This document shows positions 52,631 to 61,850 of a stretch of 64,000 bases of DNA, piece after piece. The DNA is from Bradyrhizobium sp. cir1. GTDB lineage: Bacteria > Pseudomonadota > Alphaproteobacteria > Rhizobiales > Xanthobacteraceae. Each line of letters opens with the position of its first letter. The first letter of the stretch is position 1. The translations under genes were made by a program, and so were the position numbers. The notes beneath the pieces are model-generated. The model did not search any database. It was not told the origin of the DNA and saw nothing but the letters and a program-made list of their open reading frames with translations. The stretch is taken from positions 1-64,000 of the forward strand of contig NZ_JACIHE010000027.1 in the NCBI RefSeq assembly GCF_014198245.1. Reading direction: 5' to 3'.

Positions 52631-54045
52631 CCGCGCACCACGGCCTTGATGTCGGCCTCGGACTTCGGGACGGCGGCGAGCTCGGCGAGCGTGATCGGCT
52701 TCACCGGCGCTCGCAGACGGTAGTAACCGATCTCCTGCGGGGTCTTGCCGCGTGCCTGCGCCATCAGCTCGGTGACGGTGAGGCCGCAGAGCCGGCCCTG
52801 GCACGGACCCATGCCGGTGCGGCGATAGGCCTTGAGCTGGTTCGGCCCGGTCGCGCCGATCGCGACGGAATCCAGAACATCCTTTGCCGTGACCTCCTCG
52901 CAGCGGCAGACGATGGTGTCGCCCGAGGGGATCCGGAACTGCGGCGCCGGACGGAACAGCGTGTCGAGGAACAAGCGGCCACGCTCGGCCTTGGCGAGAT
53001 CGGAACGGAGCGTTGCCATGGCGGGAAGTTTTGCCGCAGCCGCGGGCGCCAGCGCCTCCACCGCCGCGCGCGCGGCAATGCGACCGCGCACCACGGCAGC
53101 ATTGGCGCCACCGATGCCCGCGCCATCGCCGGCGATCGCAATGCCGGAAACAGACGAATTGCCGCTCGCGTCGAGCACCGGCGACCAGCACAATTGCAGA
53201 TCGTCCCAGCGATGCTCGACGCCGGCTGCCATCGCGAGGTTGACGTTGGGCACGACACCCTGATGCAGCAACAGGAGATCCGCAGGGATAATCTCGCGCT
53301 TGCCGCCGGCGACATAGCTGACGCTAGCAAGCTGGCCGTCGCCTGCCGCCGCAAGCTCGGTGACGCCGGAGACAACCTGAACTTTCGCCTTCACCTCGCG
53401 CATCATGGAGAGGCCCTTGGTGAAATAGGGCGAAGTCAGGAACGCGAAGGCGTGGGGCAGCGCGGCGAAATAATTGCCGCGCTCGGTGGTGTCGAGAATG
53501 CGATCGAGGCGGCCACCGAGACGCAGGATCTGCGCGGCGAGCAGCCAGAGCAATGGCCCCTGCCCCGCGATCACGGTGCGGCCATCGGGCACCAGCGCCG
53601 AGGACTTCAGCATGGTCTGCGCCGCGCCTGCGGTCATCACGCCCGGCAGCGTCCAGCCGGGAATCGGAAACGGCCGCTCCAGCGCGCCGGTCGCAAGGAT
53701 CACGCGCCTCGCCTTGACGAAGGCCGAGGCACCGCCGATCGAGACGGCGATGTCGAGATTGCGATCGAGGCTCCAGACGGTCGCGCGATGGATCACCTCG
53801 GCGTTGCTTGCGCGCAGCGACTGCACCAGATCGGCACCGACCCAATAATCCGCGCCGAGCTGGTTGCGGTCGGTCACCGGCGTCGAGGAAATCGCGCGAA
53901 ACACCTGACCGCCGGGGCCGATGTTCTCGTCGAGCAGCAGTGTCGACAGGCCGGCTTCGGCGGAGGTCGCGGCGGCGGCGAGGCCGGCAGGCCCGGCACC
54001 GATCACCACGACGTCGTAGTCTTCGCGCTTGGGAGCCACAGTCAT
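52627..54045 (-). CDS. HcnB/OoxA-like FAD-dependent large subunit with Fe-S cysteines
   Basis: 472 aa. FAD-binding GAGPAG at residues 16-21, GPGGQVFR, LATGALERPFPIPGW, and the C-terminal cysteine-rich part with CRC and CQGRLC (IVCRCEEVTAKDVLDS ... GMGPCQGRLCG), a BFD-type [2Fe-2S]-binding region. It resembles HcnB and the OoxA/LhpF-type subunits of three-part amine, opine or hydroxyproline dehydrogenases. It overlaps the 98-aa ferredoxin-like gene by 4 bases and the DAO gene by 4 bases, so the products probably assemble in stoichiometric amounts. Substrate unknown. Confidence 0.88.
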   Translation of the reverse strand: MTVAPKREDYDVVVIGAGPAGLAAAATSAEAGLSTLLLDENIGPGGQVFRAISSTPVTDRNQLGADYWVGADLVQSLRASNAEVIHRATVWSLDRNLDIAVSIGGASAFVKARRVILATGALERPFPIPGWTLPGVMTAGAAQTMLKSSALVPDGRTVIAGQGPLLWLLAAQILRLGGRLDRILDTTERGNYFAALPHAFAFLTSPYFTKGLSMMREVKAKVQVVSGVTELAAAGDGQLASVSYVAGGKREIIPADLLLLHQGVVPNVNLAMAAGVEHRWDDLQLCWSPVLDASGNSSVSGIAIAGDGAGIGGANAAVVRGRIAARAAVEALAPAAAAKLPAMATLRSDLAKAERGRLFLDTLFRPAPQFRIPSGDTIVCRCEEVTAKDVLDSVAIGATGPNQLKAYRRTGMGPCQGRLCGLTVTELMAQARGKTPQEIGYYRLRAPVKPITLAELAAVPKSEADIKAVVRG

Positions 54046-54338
54046 TTTCCGATCTCCCGCTTGCCTTTCTGAATCTCGATCTGCATGCCCTCGGCGACAG
54101 GCACGAGGCAGCCCTGCCGATTGCCGACGCCGTCGATGGTGACGAGGCAGTCGAAGCACACGCCCATCATGCAATAGGGCAGACGCGGCGCGCCGCTCAC
54201 CGCGGTGGAACGACGAGCGTCCTGACCGGATGCCAATAGCGCGGCGGAAACGGTGTCGCCCTGGCGCGCCGCGACGGCAACGCCGTCGACGAAGATCTGC
54301 ACCTGTGGCCGCTTGTCCTGTTCGGATCGTTTAAACAT
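54042..54338 (-). CDS. HcnA-like [2Fe-2S] ferredoxin-type small subunit
   Basis: 98 aa starting MFKRSEQDKRPQVQIFVDGV. Cysteines lie in PYCMMGVCFDCLVTIDGVGN and RQGC (spacing C-x4-C-x2-C then a last Cys), ligands for a [2Fe-2S] cluster as in HcnA/OoxA-type gamma subunits. It passes electrons from the flavin subunit to the respiratory chain. The start at 54338 fits the family and has a GGAGCCAAGAGG-like site upstream. Overlaps the large FAD subunit by 4 bases. Confidence 0.9.
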   Translation of the reverse strand: MFKRSEQDKRPQVQIFVDGVAVAARQGDTVSAALLASGQDARRSTAVSGAPRLPYCMMGVCFDCLVTIDGVGNRQGCLVPVAEGMQIEIQKGKREIGK

Positions 54339-54369
54339 GGGGATGCCTCTTGGCTCCTTCTCAGAAACT

Positions 54370-55506
54370 TCAATAGCCGCTGCTGTTGGCAGCGCCCGCG
54401 CCACCAAAACGGCTGGCCGAGAACGCGCCGACCAGCTCCGGCTCGAGCGCGCCCTGCGCCACCATGCGCGCGATCTCGAAGGCGTGGTTGGAGGCGAGCG
54501 TCACGCCGGAATGGCAGCAGGCGACGAAGGCGCCGGGATGCGTCTCCGACTGGTCGTAAATCGGAAAGCCGTCCTGCGGCATGACGCGGATGCCGGACCA
54601 GCTCCTGATCACGTTGAGCCGCGACAGATGCGGGAACATGCGCTGCGCCCGATCGGCCATGACGCCGCTGATCGAAGGCTTCAGCGTCCGATCATCCAGC
54701 TCATCCTCCTTGCTGTCGCCGATCATCACCGTGCCCTCGTCGGTCTGGCGGATCGTGGTCAGCGGATGCGGCAGGAACGGCACGGTGCGCTCGGTCACGA
54801 CGACCTGGCCGCGGGTCGGCCCCATCGGCGCGTAGAGGCCGACCATCGGCGCCAGCGTCTGGTTGGCATTGCCGGCGGCAAGCACGATCTTGGCAGCACG
54901 CAGCTCGCCTTTCGGCGTGGTCAGACGAAACTCGCCGCCGCTCTTGCTGATCGCCGAGACCGGACGCTCCGGAAAATAGTCGATACCGAACGCTCTGAAG
55001 CCGGTGTGGAAGGCGCGGAACGTGCGCAGCGAATTGACATGGCCGTCGAGCGGGCAATAGCTGCCGCCGGAGACCTCGGGCCCGATCAGCGGCAGCGCCT
55101 TCTTGACCTCGGAGGGCCGCAGCATCTCCATCTTGTAGTCGGCGGCACCGACCTGGTTGTGCATGCGCTTGACGAGCTCGGCGCGCTGGCCGAATTCGTC
55201 CTCGCCGAGCGTGAGGTGAAAGCCGCCGTTCTGCTGCAAGGCAACGTCAAGGCCGGTCTGCTGCTTCAGCTCGGAAGCAAGCCGGCCCCACGCCTGCGAC
55301 GCCTGCACGGTCCACACCGTGTAGGCCGGCATGCCGAGCCCCTTGCTCTGCACCCACACCAGCGCGAAATTCGCGCGCGAGGCGCGCTTGGTGATGTCGC
55401 CTTCGTCAAGCACGGCAACCTTCTTGCCGAGGCGGCCGAGGCCCCAGGCAATGGCGGAGCCGAGCAGTCCGCCGCCGACGACGGCGACGTCGTAATCCGT
55501 TCGCAT
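54370..55506 (-). CDS. DAO-type FAD oxidoreductase, HcnC/OoxB-like catalytic subunit
   Basis: 378 aa. FAD-binding GGGLLGSA near residues 11-18, then ANFALVWVQSKGLGMPAYTVW, YCPLDGHVNSLRTFRAFHTGF, GPTRGQVVVTER and a C-terminal GIRVMPQDGFPIYD and CCHSGVTLASNHAFEIARMV. It resembles the catalytic beta subunits of HcnABC and opine/hydroxyproline dehydrogenases that oxidise the C-N bond. It is 31 bases upstream of the ferredoxin-type gene and 8 after the permease. A second, different DAO-type subunit is encoded downstream in the same operon. Confidence 0.88.
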   Translation of the reverse strand: MRTDYDVAVVGGGLLGSAIAWGLGRLGKKVAVLDEGDITKRASRANFALVWVQSKGLGMPAYTVWTVQASQAWGRLASELKQQTGLDVALQQNGGFHLTLGEDEFGQRAELVKRMHNQVGAADYKMEMLRPSEVKKALPLIGPEVSGGSYCPLDGHVNSLRTFRAFHTGFRAFGIDYFPERPVSAISKSGGEFRLTTPKGELRAAKIVLAAGNANQTLAPMVGLYAPMGPTRGQVVVTERTVPFLPHPLTTIRQTDEGTVMIGDSKEDELDDRTLKPSISGVMADRAQRMFPHLSRLNVIRSWSGIRVMPQDGFPIYDQSETHPGAFVACCHSGVTLASNHAFEIARMVAQGALEPELVGAFSASRFGGAGAANSSGY

Positions 55507-55514
55507 AGGTTCTC

Positions 55515-56321
55515 CTATCGTCCCGTGTCGCCCTTGCCGGCGAGCACGCGATCGAGCCCGTAGAAGCGGTCGAGCAGAATGAGGGCGGTCATGGTGATCG
55601 CGATCACGCAGGCCGAGACCGACGTCACCAGCGGATCGATGTTGTCCTGGATGTAAAGGAACATGCGCACCGGCAACGTCTCGGTGCCAGGCGCGGCGAG
55701 AAAGACGGTCATGGTGAGATCGTCGAAGGACTGGATGAAGGCGAGCGCCCAGCCGCTGATGACGCCGGGCAGGATCAGCGGCAGCGTCACGCGGCGGAAC
55801 AGCGTCCAGCCGCCGGCGCCGAGCGAGACCGCGGCCATCTCGACGGTGCGGTCCATGCCGGTTGCCGCAGCGAGCGTCAGCCGCAGCGCGAACGGAAACA
55901 CGATGATGACATGGGCGATGATCAGTGCCGCAAAGCTGCCGCCGAGACCGGCCGAGGTGAAGAAGCGCAGGAAGGCGATGCCGAGCACCACATGCGGAAT
56001 CATCAACGGCGACAGGAACAGCGCTGCCAGCACATCGCGGCCGCGGAAGCGATAGCGCGCAATCGCCAGCGCCGCGGGCACTGCGAACAAGAGCGCCACG
56101 AAAGAGGACAGCGCGCCGAGCCCAAGGCTGACCCAGAAGGCGTGGATGAATTCGGGATAGTTCGCGATCGTCCTGAACCAGCGCAGCGAGAAGCCGTTGG
56201 TCGGCAGCGACAGAAAACCTTCAGGCGTGAAGGCAACGAGGCAGACCACGAGGATCGGCGCCACCATGACGATGACGAAGATGGCGTGGAAGATCAGCGC
56301 GAGCGGGCCGTTGCGGCTCAT
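55515..56321 (-). CDS. PotC-type ABC transporter permease
   Basis: 268 aa, six membrane helices, with the inner-membrane permease EAA loop AAVSLGAGGWTLFRRVTLPLILPGVISGWALAF. It pairs with the PotB-type permease (4-bp ATGA overlap) and the ATPase to import a polyamine- or opine-like substrate. It is in the middle of the operon of ABC transporter plus flavoproteins. Confidence 0.93.
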   Translation of the reverse strand: MSRNGPLALIFHAIFVIVMVAPILVVCLVAFTPEGFLSLPTNGFSLRWFRTIANYPEFIHAFWVSLGLGALSSFVALLFAVPAALAIARYRFRGRDVLAALFLSPLMIPHVVLGIAFLRFFTSAGLGGSFAALIIAHVIIVFPFALRLTLAAATGMDRTVEMAAVSLGAGGWTLFRRVTLPLILPGVISGWALAFIQSFDDLTMTVFLAAPGTETLPVRMFLYIQDNIDPLVTSVSACVIAITMTALILLDRFYGLDRVLAGKGDTGR

Positions 56322-57189
56322 CGGAACACCTCCGCATAGCGCCGCTCGATCAGCGCGTTGCTGCCGACGACGATCAGCACCAGTGCAACCAGCAGCAGCG
56401 TGGCGACCGCAGCCCCCAGCGGCCAGTTCAGTGTGTTGAGGAATTCGTCATAGGCGAGCGTTGCCGCGACCTTGAGCCGGCGACCGCCGATGATCGCGGG
56501 CGTCGCAAACGCGCTGGCCGAGAGCGAGAACACGATGATCGCGCCCGACAGCACGCCCGGCATGATCTGCGGCATGATGATGCGCCGGATGATCGTCACG
56601 GGGCCGGCGCCGAGCGACATCGCGGCGTTCTCGATCTGCGGATCGAGCCGCTGCAGGGCCGCCCATACCGACAACACCATGAACGGCATCATCACATGGG
56701 CGAGTGCGATGACCATACCGGTTTCGGTGAACATGAACGGGATGGGCGAACGGATCGCGCCGAGCGATATCAGGAGCTTGTTGACCAGGCCGTTGTTGCC
56801 GCCGAACAGCAGTGCCCAGCCGAGCGTGCGCGCGACGACGGAGATCAGCAGCGGCCCGAGGATCACCAGCAGGAAAAAGCTCTTCCAGCGGCCGCTCATG
56901 CGGTTGAGGATGTAGGCTTCGGGTGCGCCGAGCAATGCGGTGAGCAGCGTGGTCAGGATCGCAATCCGAAACGTCCGCCAGAACATCTCTGCGTAATAGG
57001 GATCAGTCGCGATCTCGTGCCAGTTCTTGAGAATGAAGACCGGCTCGATGCCCTTGTACTGGCCCCAGTCGTGGAACGACAGCATCACCGTCATCGCCAG
57101 CGGAATCAGCAGCACGCCGACGAACAGCATCAAGGCCGGCGCCGTCAGCGCCCATGGCGCACGCGCGCTGCGCTCCTCGGCCGCCGCGC

Positions 57190-57193
<4 letters not shown>
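56318..57193 (-). CDS. PotB-type ABC transporter permease
   Basis: 291 aa starting MSAAAEERSARAPWALTAPA. About six membrane helices and the EAA motif AAMSLGAGPVTIIRRIIMPQIMPGVLSGAI. Companion of the PotC-type permease. The start at 57193 overlaps the ATPase stop by 4 bases; the longer frame is discarded. It belongs to the spermidine/putrescine/opine-type importers. Confidence 0.93.
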
Positions 57194-58230
<1,037 letters not shown>

Positions 58231-58253
58231 GACGCTGTCTCCGCCGCGATCGA

Positions 58254-59288
58254 TCAGCGCTCGACCTCGCGATTCCAGCGCTTGGTCCACTCCTCGCGCT
58301 TCTCGTTGATCACGGTCCAGTCCGGATTGTAGAGCTTGGCCGCGCGCTCGCCGATCGGCGCCATCTTGCCGAGCTCCGGCGGGATCACCAGCGATTTCAG
58401 CACCGGGCCGTAGCCATAGTCCTTCAGCATCACGAGCTGGATCTTGGGATCGAGCAGCATCTTGACGAAGCTCGAGGCCAGCGGCGAGGCATTCGGCTTG
58501 ATGATCGGACACGCCGTGGTCAGCAGCGTCGCTGCGCCTTCCTTCGGATAGACGAAGTCGACGGGGAAGCCGGTATTGGCGAAGCTCTGCACGCGGCCGG
58601 TGCCCCACACCGCGATCACGGCCTGGCCCGACTGGAACAACTCGGTCATCTTGCCCGGCGACGGCTCATAGGCCAGCACGTTGGGATTGATCTCTTCCTT
58701 GAAGATCTTGAAGCCGGAGTCGACATTGGTCTCGCCGCCGCCGTTCATTTTCGACAGCATCACCAGCGCTTCGAGACCGTAGGTGTTGTTGATCGGCGGG
58801 ATCACGAGCTGCTTTGCGTATTTCGTGTCCTTCAGGTCGTTCCACGAGGTCGGCGGCGCCCAGCCTTTCTCCTTGAACACCTTGGTGTTGTACATCAGGC
58901 CGGTGGCGACGATGCCGATCGCGACAGCGCGATCGTCCTTGAAGCGGGCGGTGTCGTAGAGATCGGCCGGCAGGCCGTCGAGCTTGCCGCAGAAGCCGAG
59001 CTGGATCGCCTGATACATCGGACCGTCGTCGACGATGGCGACGTCGATCTGCTGATTGCCTTTCTGCGCCTGGAGTTTCGCCAGCGTATCGGTGGAGTTG
59101 CCGGCGACGTATTCGACCTTGACGCCGTTCTCCTTCTCGAAGGCCGGGATCACCTCGTCGCGGATGGTCTTCTCGAATGAGCCGCCGTAGCCGGCGACAT
59201 AGAGCGTTTTCTGCTGGGCCGAGGCGACCGAGGGGGCGGCAATGAGCGCCGCGATGCTGACCGCGGTCAGAAGGCGAAGAGTCTTCAT
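58254..59288 (-). CDS. PotD/PotF-type extracellular solute-binding protein
   Basis: 344 aa. Sec signal MKTLRLLTAVSIAALIAAPS... ending ASAQQ (about residue 25). Mature protein: LYVAGYGGSFEKTIRDEVIPAFEKENGVKVEYVAG, GPMYQAIQLGFCGKLDGLP, VIAVWGTGRVQSFANTGFPVDFVYPKEGA. It is the first gene of the nine-gene operon. The family binds polyamines, putrescine, opines or related compounds. It faces the LysR gene with 275 bp between. Confidence 0.93.
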   Translation of the reverse strand: MKTLRLLTAVSIAALIAAPSVASAQQKTLYVAGYGGSFEKTIRDEVIPAFEKENGVKVEYVAGNSTDTLAKLQAQKGNQQIDVAIVDDGPMYQAIQLGFCGKLDGLPADLYDTARFKDDRAVAIGIVATGLMYNTKVFKEKGWAPPTSWNDLKDTKYAKQLVIPPINNTYGLEALVMLSKMNGGGETNVDSGFKIFKEEINPNVLAYEPSPGKMTELFQSGQAVIAVWGTGRVQSFANTGFPVDFVYPKEGAATLLTTACPIIKPNASPLASSFVKMLLDPKIQLVMLKDYGYGPVLKSLVIPPELGKMAPIGERAAKLYNPDWTVINEKREEWTKRWNREVER

Positions 59289-59534
59289 ATGGACCGATCT
59301 CCAATACCGGAATGAGGTGACGTGCCGACGAGTCTCGCTGGCTGAAGCGCCTTGCCGCATTTCCTTCCGCGCAACCCCTCTCCGATCAGGGCTCCGGCCC
59401 CCGTTCGGCGGGTTTTGGCGCGATCTGGAGGTTTGAACCCCTCCAATCTGCCGAAAAAGCGGGCTGTCTCCAGTCCTGATGAAAAAGATCGCAACCTATA
59501 CTTCCATCGTCCAATGAATAATGGCACCCTCTGC

Positions 59535-59553
59535 ATGCATAAATGTTATGAAT
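59535..59553 (+). promoter_or_regulatory. Predicted LysR binding site upstream of lysR
   Basis: ATGCATAAATGTTATGAAT is a near-perfect 19-bp inverted repeat (ATGCATAA / TTATGAAT, one mismatch) and contains a T-N11-A LysR box (59536-59548). It ends 11 bases before the lysR start, a usual place for autoregulation. The divergent operon start is 247 bases away. Confidence 0.45.
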
Positions 59554-59563
59554 GGAATTGGGT

Positions 59564-60487
59564 ATGGCCCGGATCAATTCGCGTCAGGTGGAGGCCTTCC
59601 GCGCGACGATGCTCACGGGCAGCGTGACCGAGGCGGCGGCGCTGATGAAGGTGACGCAGCCGGCGGTCAGCCGGTTGCTGCGCGACCTCCAGGCCCTGCT
59701 GAAGATGGAGTTGTTCGAGCGGCGCGGCACCGGCCTGGTGCCGACCGCGGCGGCGATGGCCCTCTATACTGAAGTGGAGCGCTCCTTCGTCGGCCTCGAA
59801 CGCATCACCGCGGCGGCGGAAGAGATCCGCGGCCGCCGCACCGGCTCGCTACGGATCGCAGCATTGCCGGCGCTGGCAAACGGATACTTGCCGCGGCTCG
59901 CCGGACACTTTTTGATGGAACGGCCGAACCTCAACCTGGCCTTCTTCGGTGTCATCTCGCCGATCGTGGTCGACTGGGTGCTGAACAACCAGTGCGACAT
60001 CGGCTTTGCCGAGGTGCCGATCGCGCATTCCGGCCTGCCGAGCATGCGGCTGCCCGCGCCGGCGCGCGTCGCGGTGCTGCCCGAAGGTCATCGCCTCGCG
60101 GAGAAGGACGTGCTGGAGCCGCGCGATTTCGAGGGCGAGACGTTCATCTCGCTGTCGGCGGGATCGTCGAGCCGGCATCTCGTCGACCAGGTCTTCCATC
60201 GCCACGATGTCCGCCGCGTGCTCAGGGTCGAGACCACGCTGTCGGAGATCATGTGCGGCATGGTGTCGTCAGGGCTTGGCGTCGCGATCTGCGATCCCTT
60301 CACCGCGCAGGAATTTGCAACGCGCGGCGTCGTCGTGCGCCGCTTCCTGCCGCGCATCGACTTCGAATTCTCCGCCGTCTTTCCGGCGCAGCGCAGCCCA
60401 TCGCCGGTGGCGCTGGACCTGGTCGAGACCATGCGCAAGGCGCTGGTGGAGTTCGAGGACCTGCCCGAGATGGCGATCAGCCGTTGA
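59564..60487 (+). CDS. LysR-family regulator (OccR/NocR-like)
   Basis: 307 aa starting MARINSRQVEAFRATMLTGS. N-terminal winged helix (about residues 3-62, GSVTEAAALMKVTQPAVSRLLRDLQ), linker, and a two-lobe effector domain (GRRTGSLRIAALPALANGYLPRLAG ... LEIMCGMVSSGLGVAICD-type). It resembles regulators of opine catabolism (OccR/NocR). It is divergent from the ABC-flavoprotein operon and convergent with the amidohydrolase (11-bp overlap). The start at 59564 has GGA at good spacing; the ATG at 59552 lies too near a poor site. Confidence 0.9.
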   Translation: MARINSRQVEAFRATMLTGSVTEAAALMKVTQPAVSRLLRDLQALLKMELFERRGTGLVPTAAAMALYTEVERSFVGLERITAAAEEIRGRRTGSLRIAALPALANGYLPRLAGHFLMERPNLNLAFFGVISPIVVDWVLNNQCDIGFAEVPIAHSGLPSMRLPAPARVAVLPEGHRLAEKDVLEPRDFEGETFISLSAGSSSRHLVDQVFHRHDVRRVLRVETTLSEIMCGMVSSGLGVAICDPFTAQEFATRGVVVRRFLPRIDFEFSAVFPAQRSPSPVALDLVETMRKALVEFEDLPEMAISR

Positions 60488-61850
60488 ACGCCGCCTGCGC
60501 CTCCGGCAGGTCCCAGATCTTGCCGATCGCGTTGGTGCCGGCGGCAACGATCGCCGCCTCGTCGGCGCTGAGATAGCGTCCCTCATCGACCAGCACGCGG
60601 CCGTCGACCATGACCTGATCGATATTGGCGCGGTTGGCGAGCGCAATCAGCGCACGGCGCGGATCGAACAGCGGCTGAAGATGCGGATGGGTGAGATCGA
60701 CGACGGTGAGATCTGCGGTCGCGCCCGGCTCGATGCGGCCGAGGTCCGGCCGCTTGATGACGTCGGCGGCGACGGCCGTGTTCGCCTCGATCAACTCGGG
60801 TGAGTTCGCGACATCAGGACGCGTCGAGGTGATCTTGGATATCAGTGAGGCCGCATTGAGCTCGCCGAGCAGGTCCATGTTGTAGCCGTCGGTGCCGACC
60901 ACGGTGCGCACGCCGTGCGCGGCGAAGCGGCTGAAAGCCGCGGTGATGCCGGCGCGCGCGAACACGCGCGGGCAGTTCAGCACGGTCATGCCGCGCGCGG
61001 CCATCAGCTTGAGATCGTCGTCGCTGCTGAACATGCAATGCGCCGCCATCAGATCTGGCGCCAGCAGGCCGAGCCAGTCCAGATATTGCGCCGGCGTGCG
61101 GCCGCCATAGCGCTTGCCGATGGTCTCGACCTCGGCGCGGCTCTGCGCCATGTGCGTCGTGATGGGCACGCCGAGCTCGCGCGCGCGCGTCGCGCAGGCC
61201 TTGAGCAGATCGGGGCCGCAGGTGTCGGTGGCATGCGGGCTCATCGCAAGGCTGATGCGGCCGTCGCCGCGATTGTTCCAGCGCTGATAGAGCGCGTCCC
61301 ACGTCGCCATGTCGGCGGCGCCGTCATCGCCGGAGTAGCGGACCACGCCGTCGGGGCCGGCCTTGGCGTCGGATGTGGAGAACAGATAGGGCGCGCCGTA
61401 GAAGCGAATGCCCATCTCCTCCGCGGCGTCGAACATCTCGGGGATCGAGTTGCGGAACGGCTCCATCACCGTGGTGGCGCCGCCCTTGAGCAGTTGGAGG
61501 ATGCCGAGCCGCGCGACTGCCATTCGCTCCTCCGCCGACAGGATATCGGCGCCGCGTTTGGTCAGCGGCAGCAGCACCGTATAGACGATGCTCTGGTTGT
61601 TCTTGCGGCCGTTGCCATCCTCGGTGTGGCTGCGCGCCACCGCCTCCGAGAAGCAGTGATTGTGCAGGTTTAGGAGACCCGGCAGCACAAAGCGGCCGGG
61701 TCGGTCGTAGACCTCGTCCGCACGCGGCTTGTCGCGCGTGATCGCCGCGATTTTCTTGCCTTCGATCAGGACCCAATGGTCGCGCAACACATCCTGCGCG
61801 CCGTCTTTCCGTGACAGCACATAGCTGCCGAAAATTGCTGTGGTGCTCAT
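60477..61850 (-). CDS. Amidohydrolase (TRZ/ATZ-type metal-dependent hydrolase)
   Basis: 457 aa. Metal-binding HNH at residues 63-65 (LLNLHNHCFSEA), MSPHATDTCGPD, TTHMAQSRAEVETI (His), AAHCMF, GTDGYNMDLLGELN (Asp). Such enzymes deaminate or hydrolyse C-N bonds of cyclic amidines, guanidines or triazines. It is 4 bases overlapped with the upstream binding-protein gene (ATGA) and shares an operon with an Asp/Glu-type racemase. Substrate unknown; probably the same compound class as the ABC-flavoprotein operon. Confidence 0.9.
   Translation of the reverse strand: MSTTAIFGSYVLSRKDGAQDVLRDHWVLIEGKKIAAITRDKPRADEVYDRPGRFVLPGLLNLHNHCFSEAVARSHTEDGNGRKNNQSIVYTVLLPLTKRGADILSAEERMAVARLGILQLLKGGATTVMEPFRNSIPEMFDAAEEMGIRFYGAPYLFSTSDAKAGPDGVVRYSGDDGAADMATWDALYQRWNNRGDGRISLAMSPHATDTCGPDLLKACATRARELGVPITTHMAQSRAEVETIGKRYGGRTPAQYLDWLGLLAPDLMAAHCMFSSDDDLKLMAARGMTVLNCPRVFARAGITAAFSRFAAHGVRTVVGTDGYNMDLLGELNAASLISKITSTRPDVANSPELIEANTAVAADVIKRPDLGRIEPGATADLTVVDLTHPHLQPLFDPRRALIALANRANIDQVMVDGRVLVDEGRYLSADEAAIVAAGTNAIGKIWDLPEAQAAFNG

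Noticed and set aside
59521..59772. A small plus-strand frame starting in the lysR promoter
   Set aside because: It runs out of frame through the start of the lysR gene and has no protein-like features.
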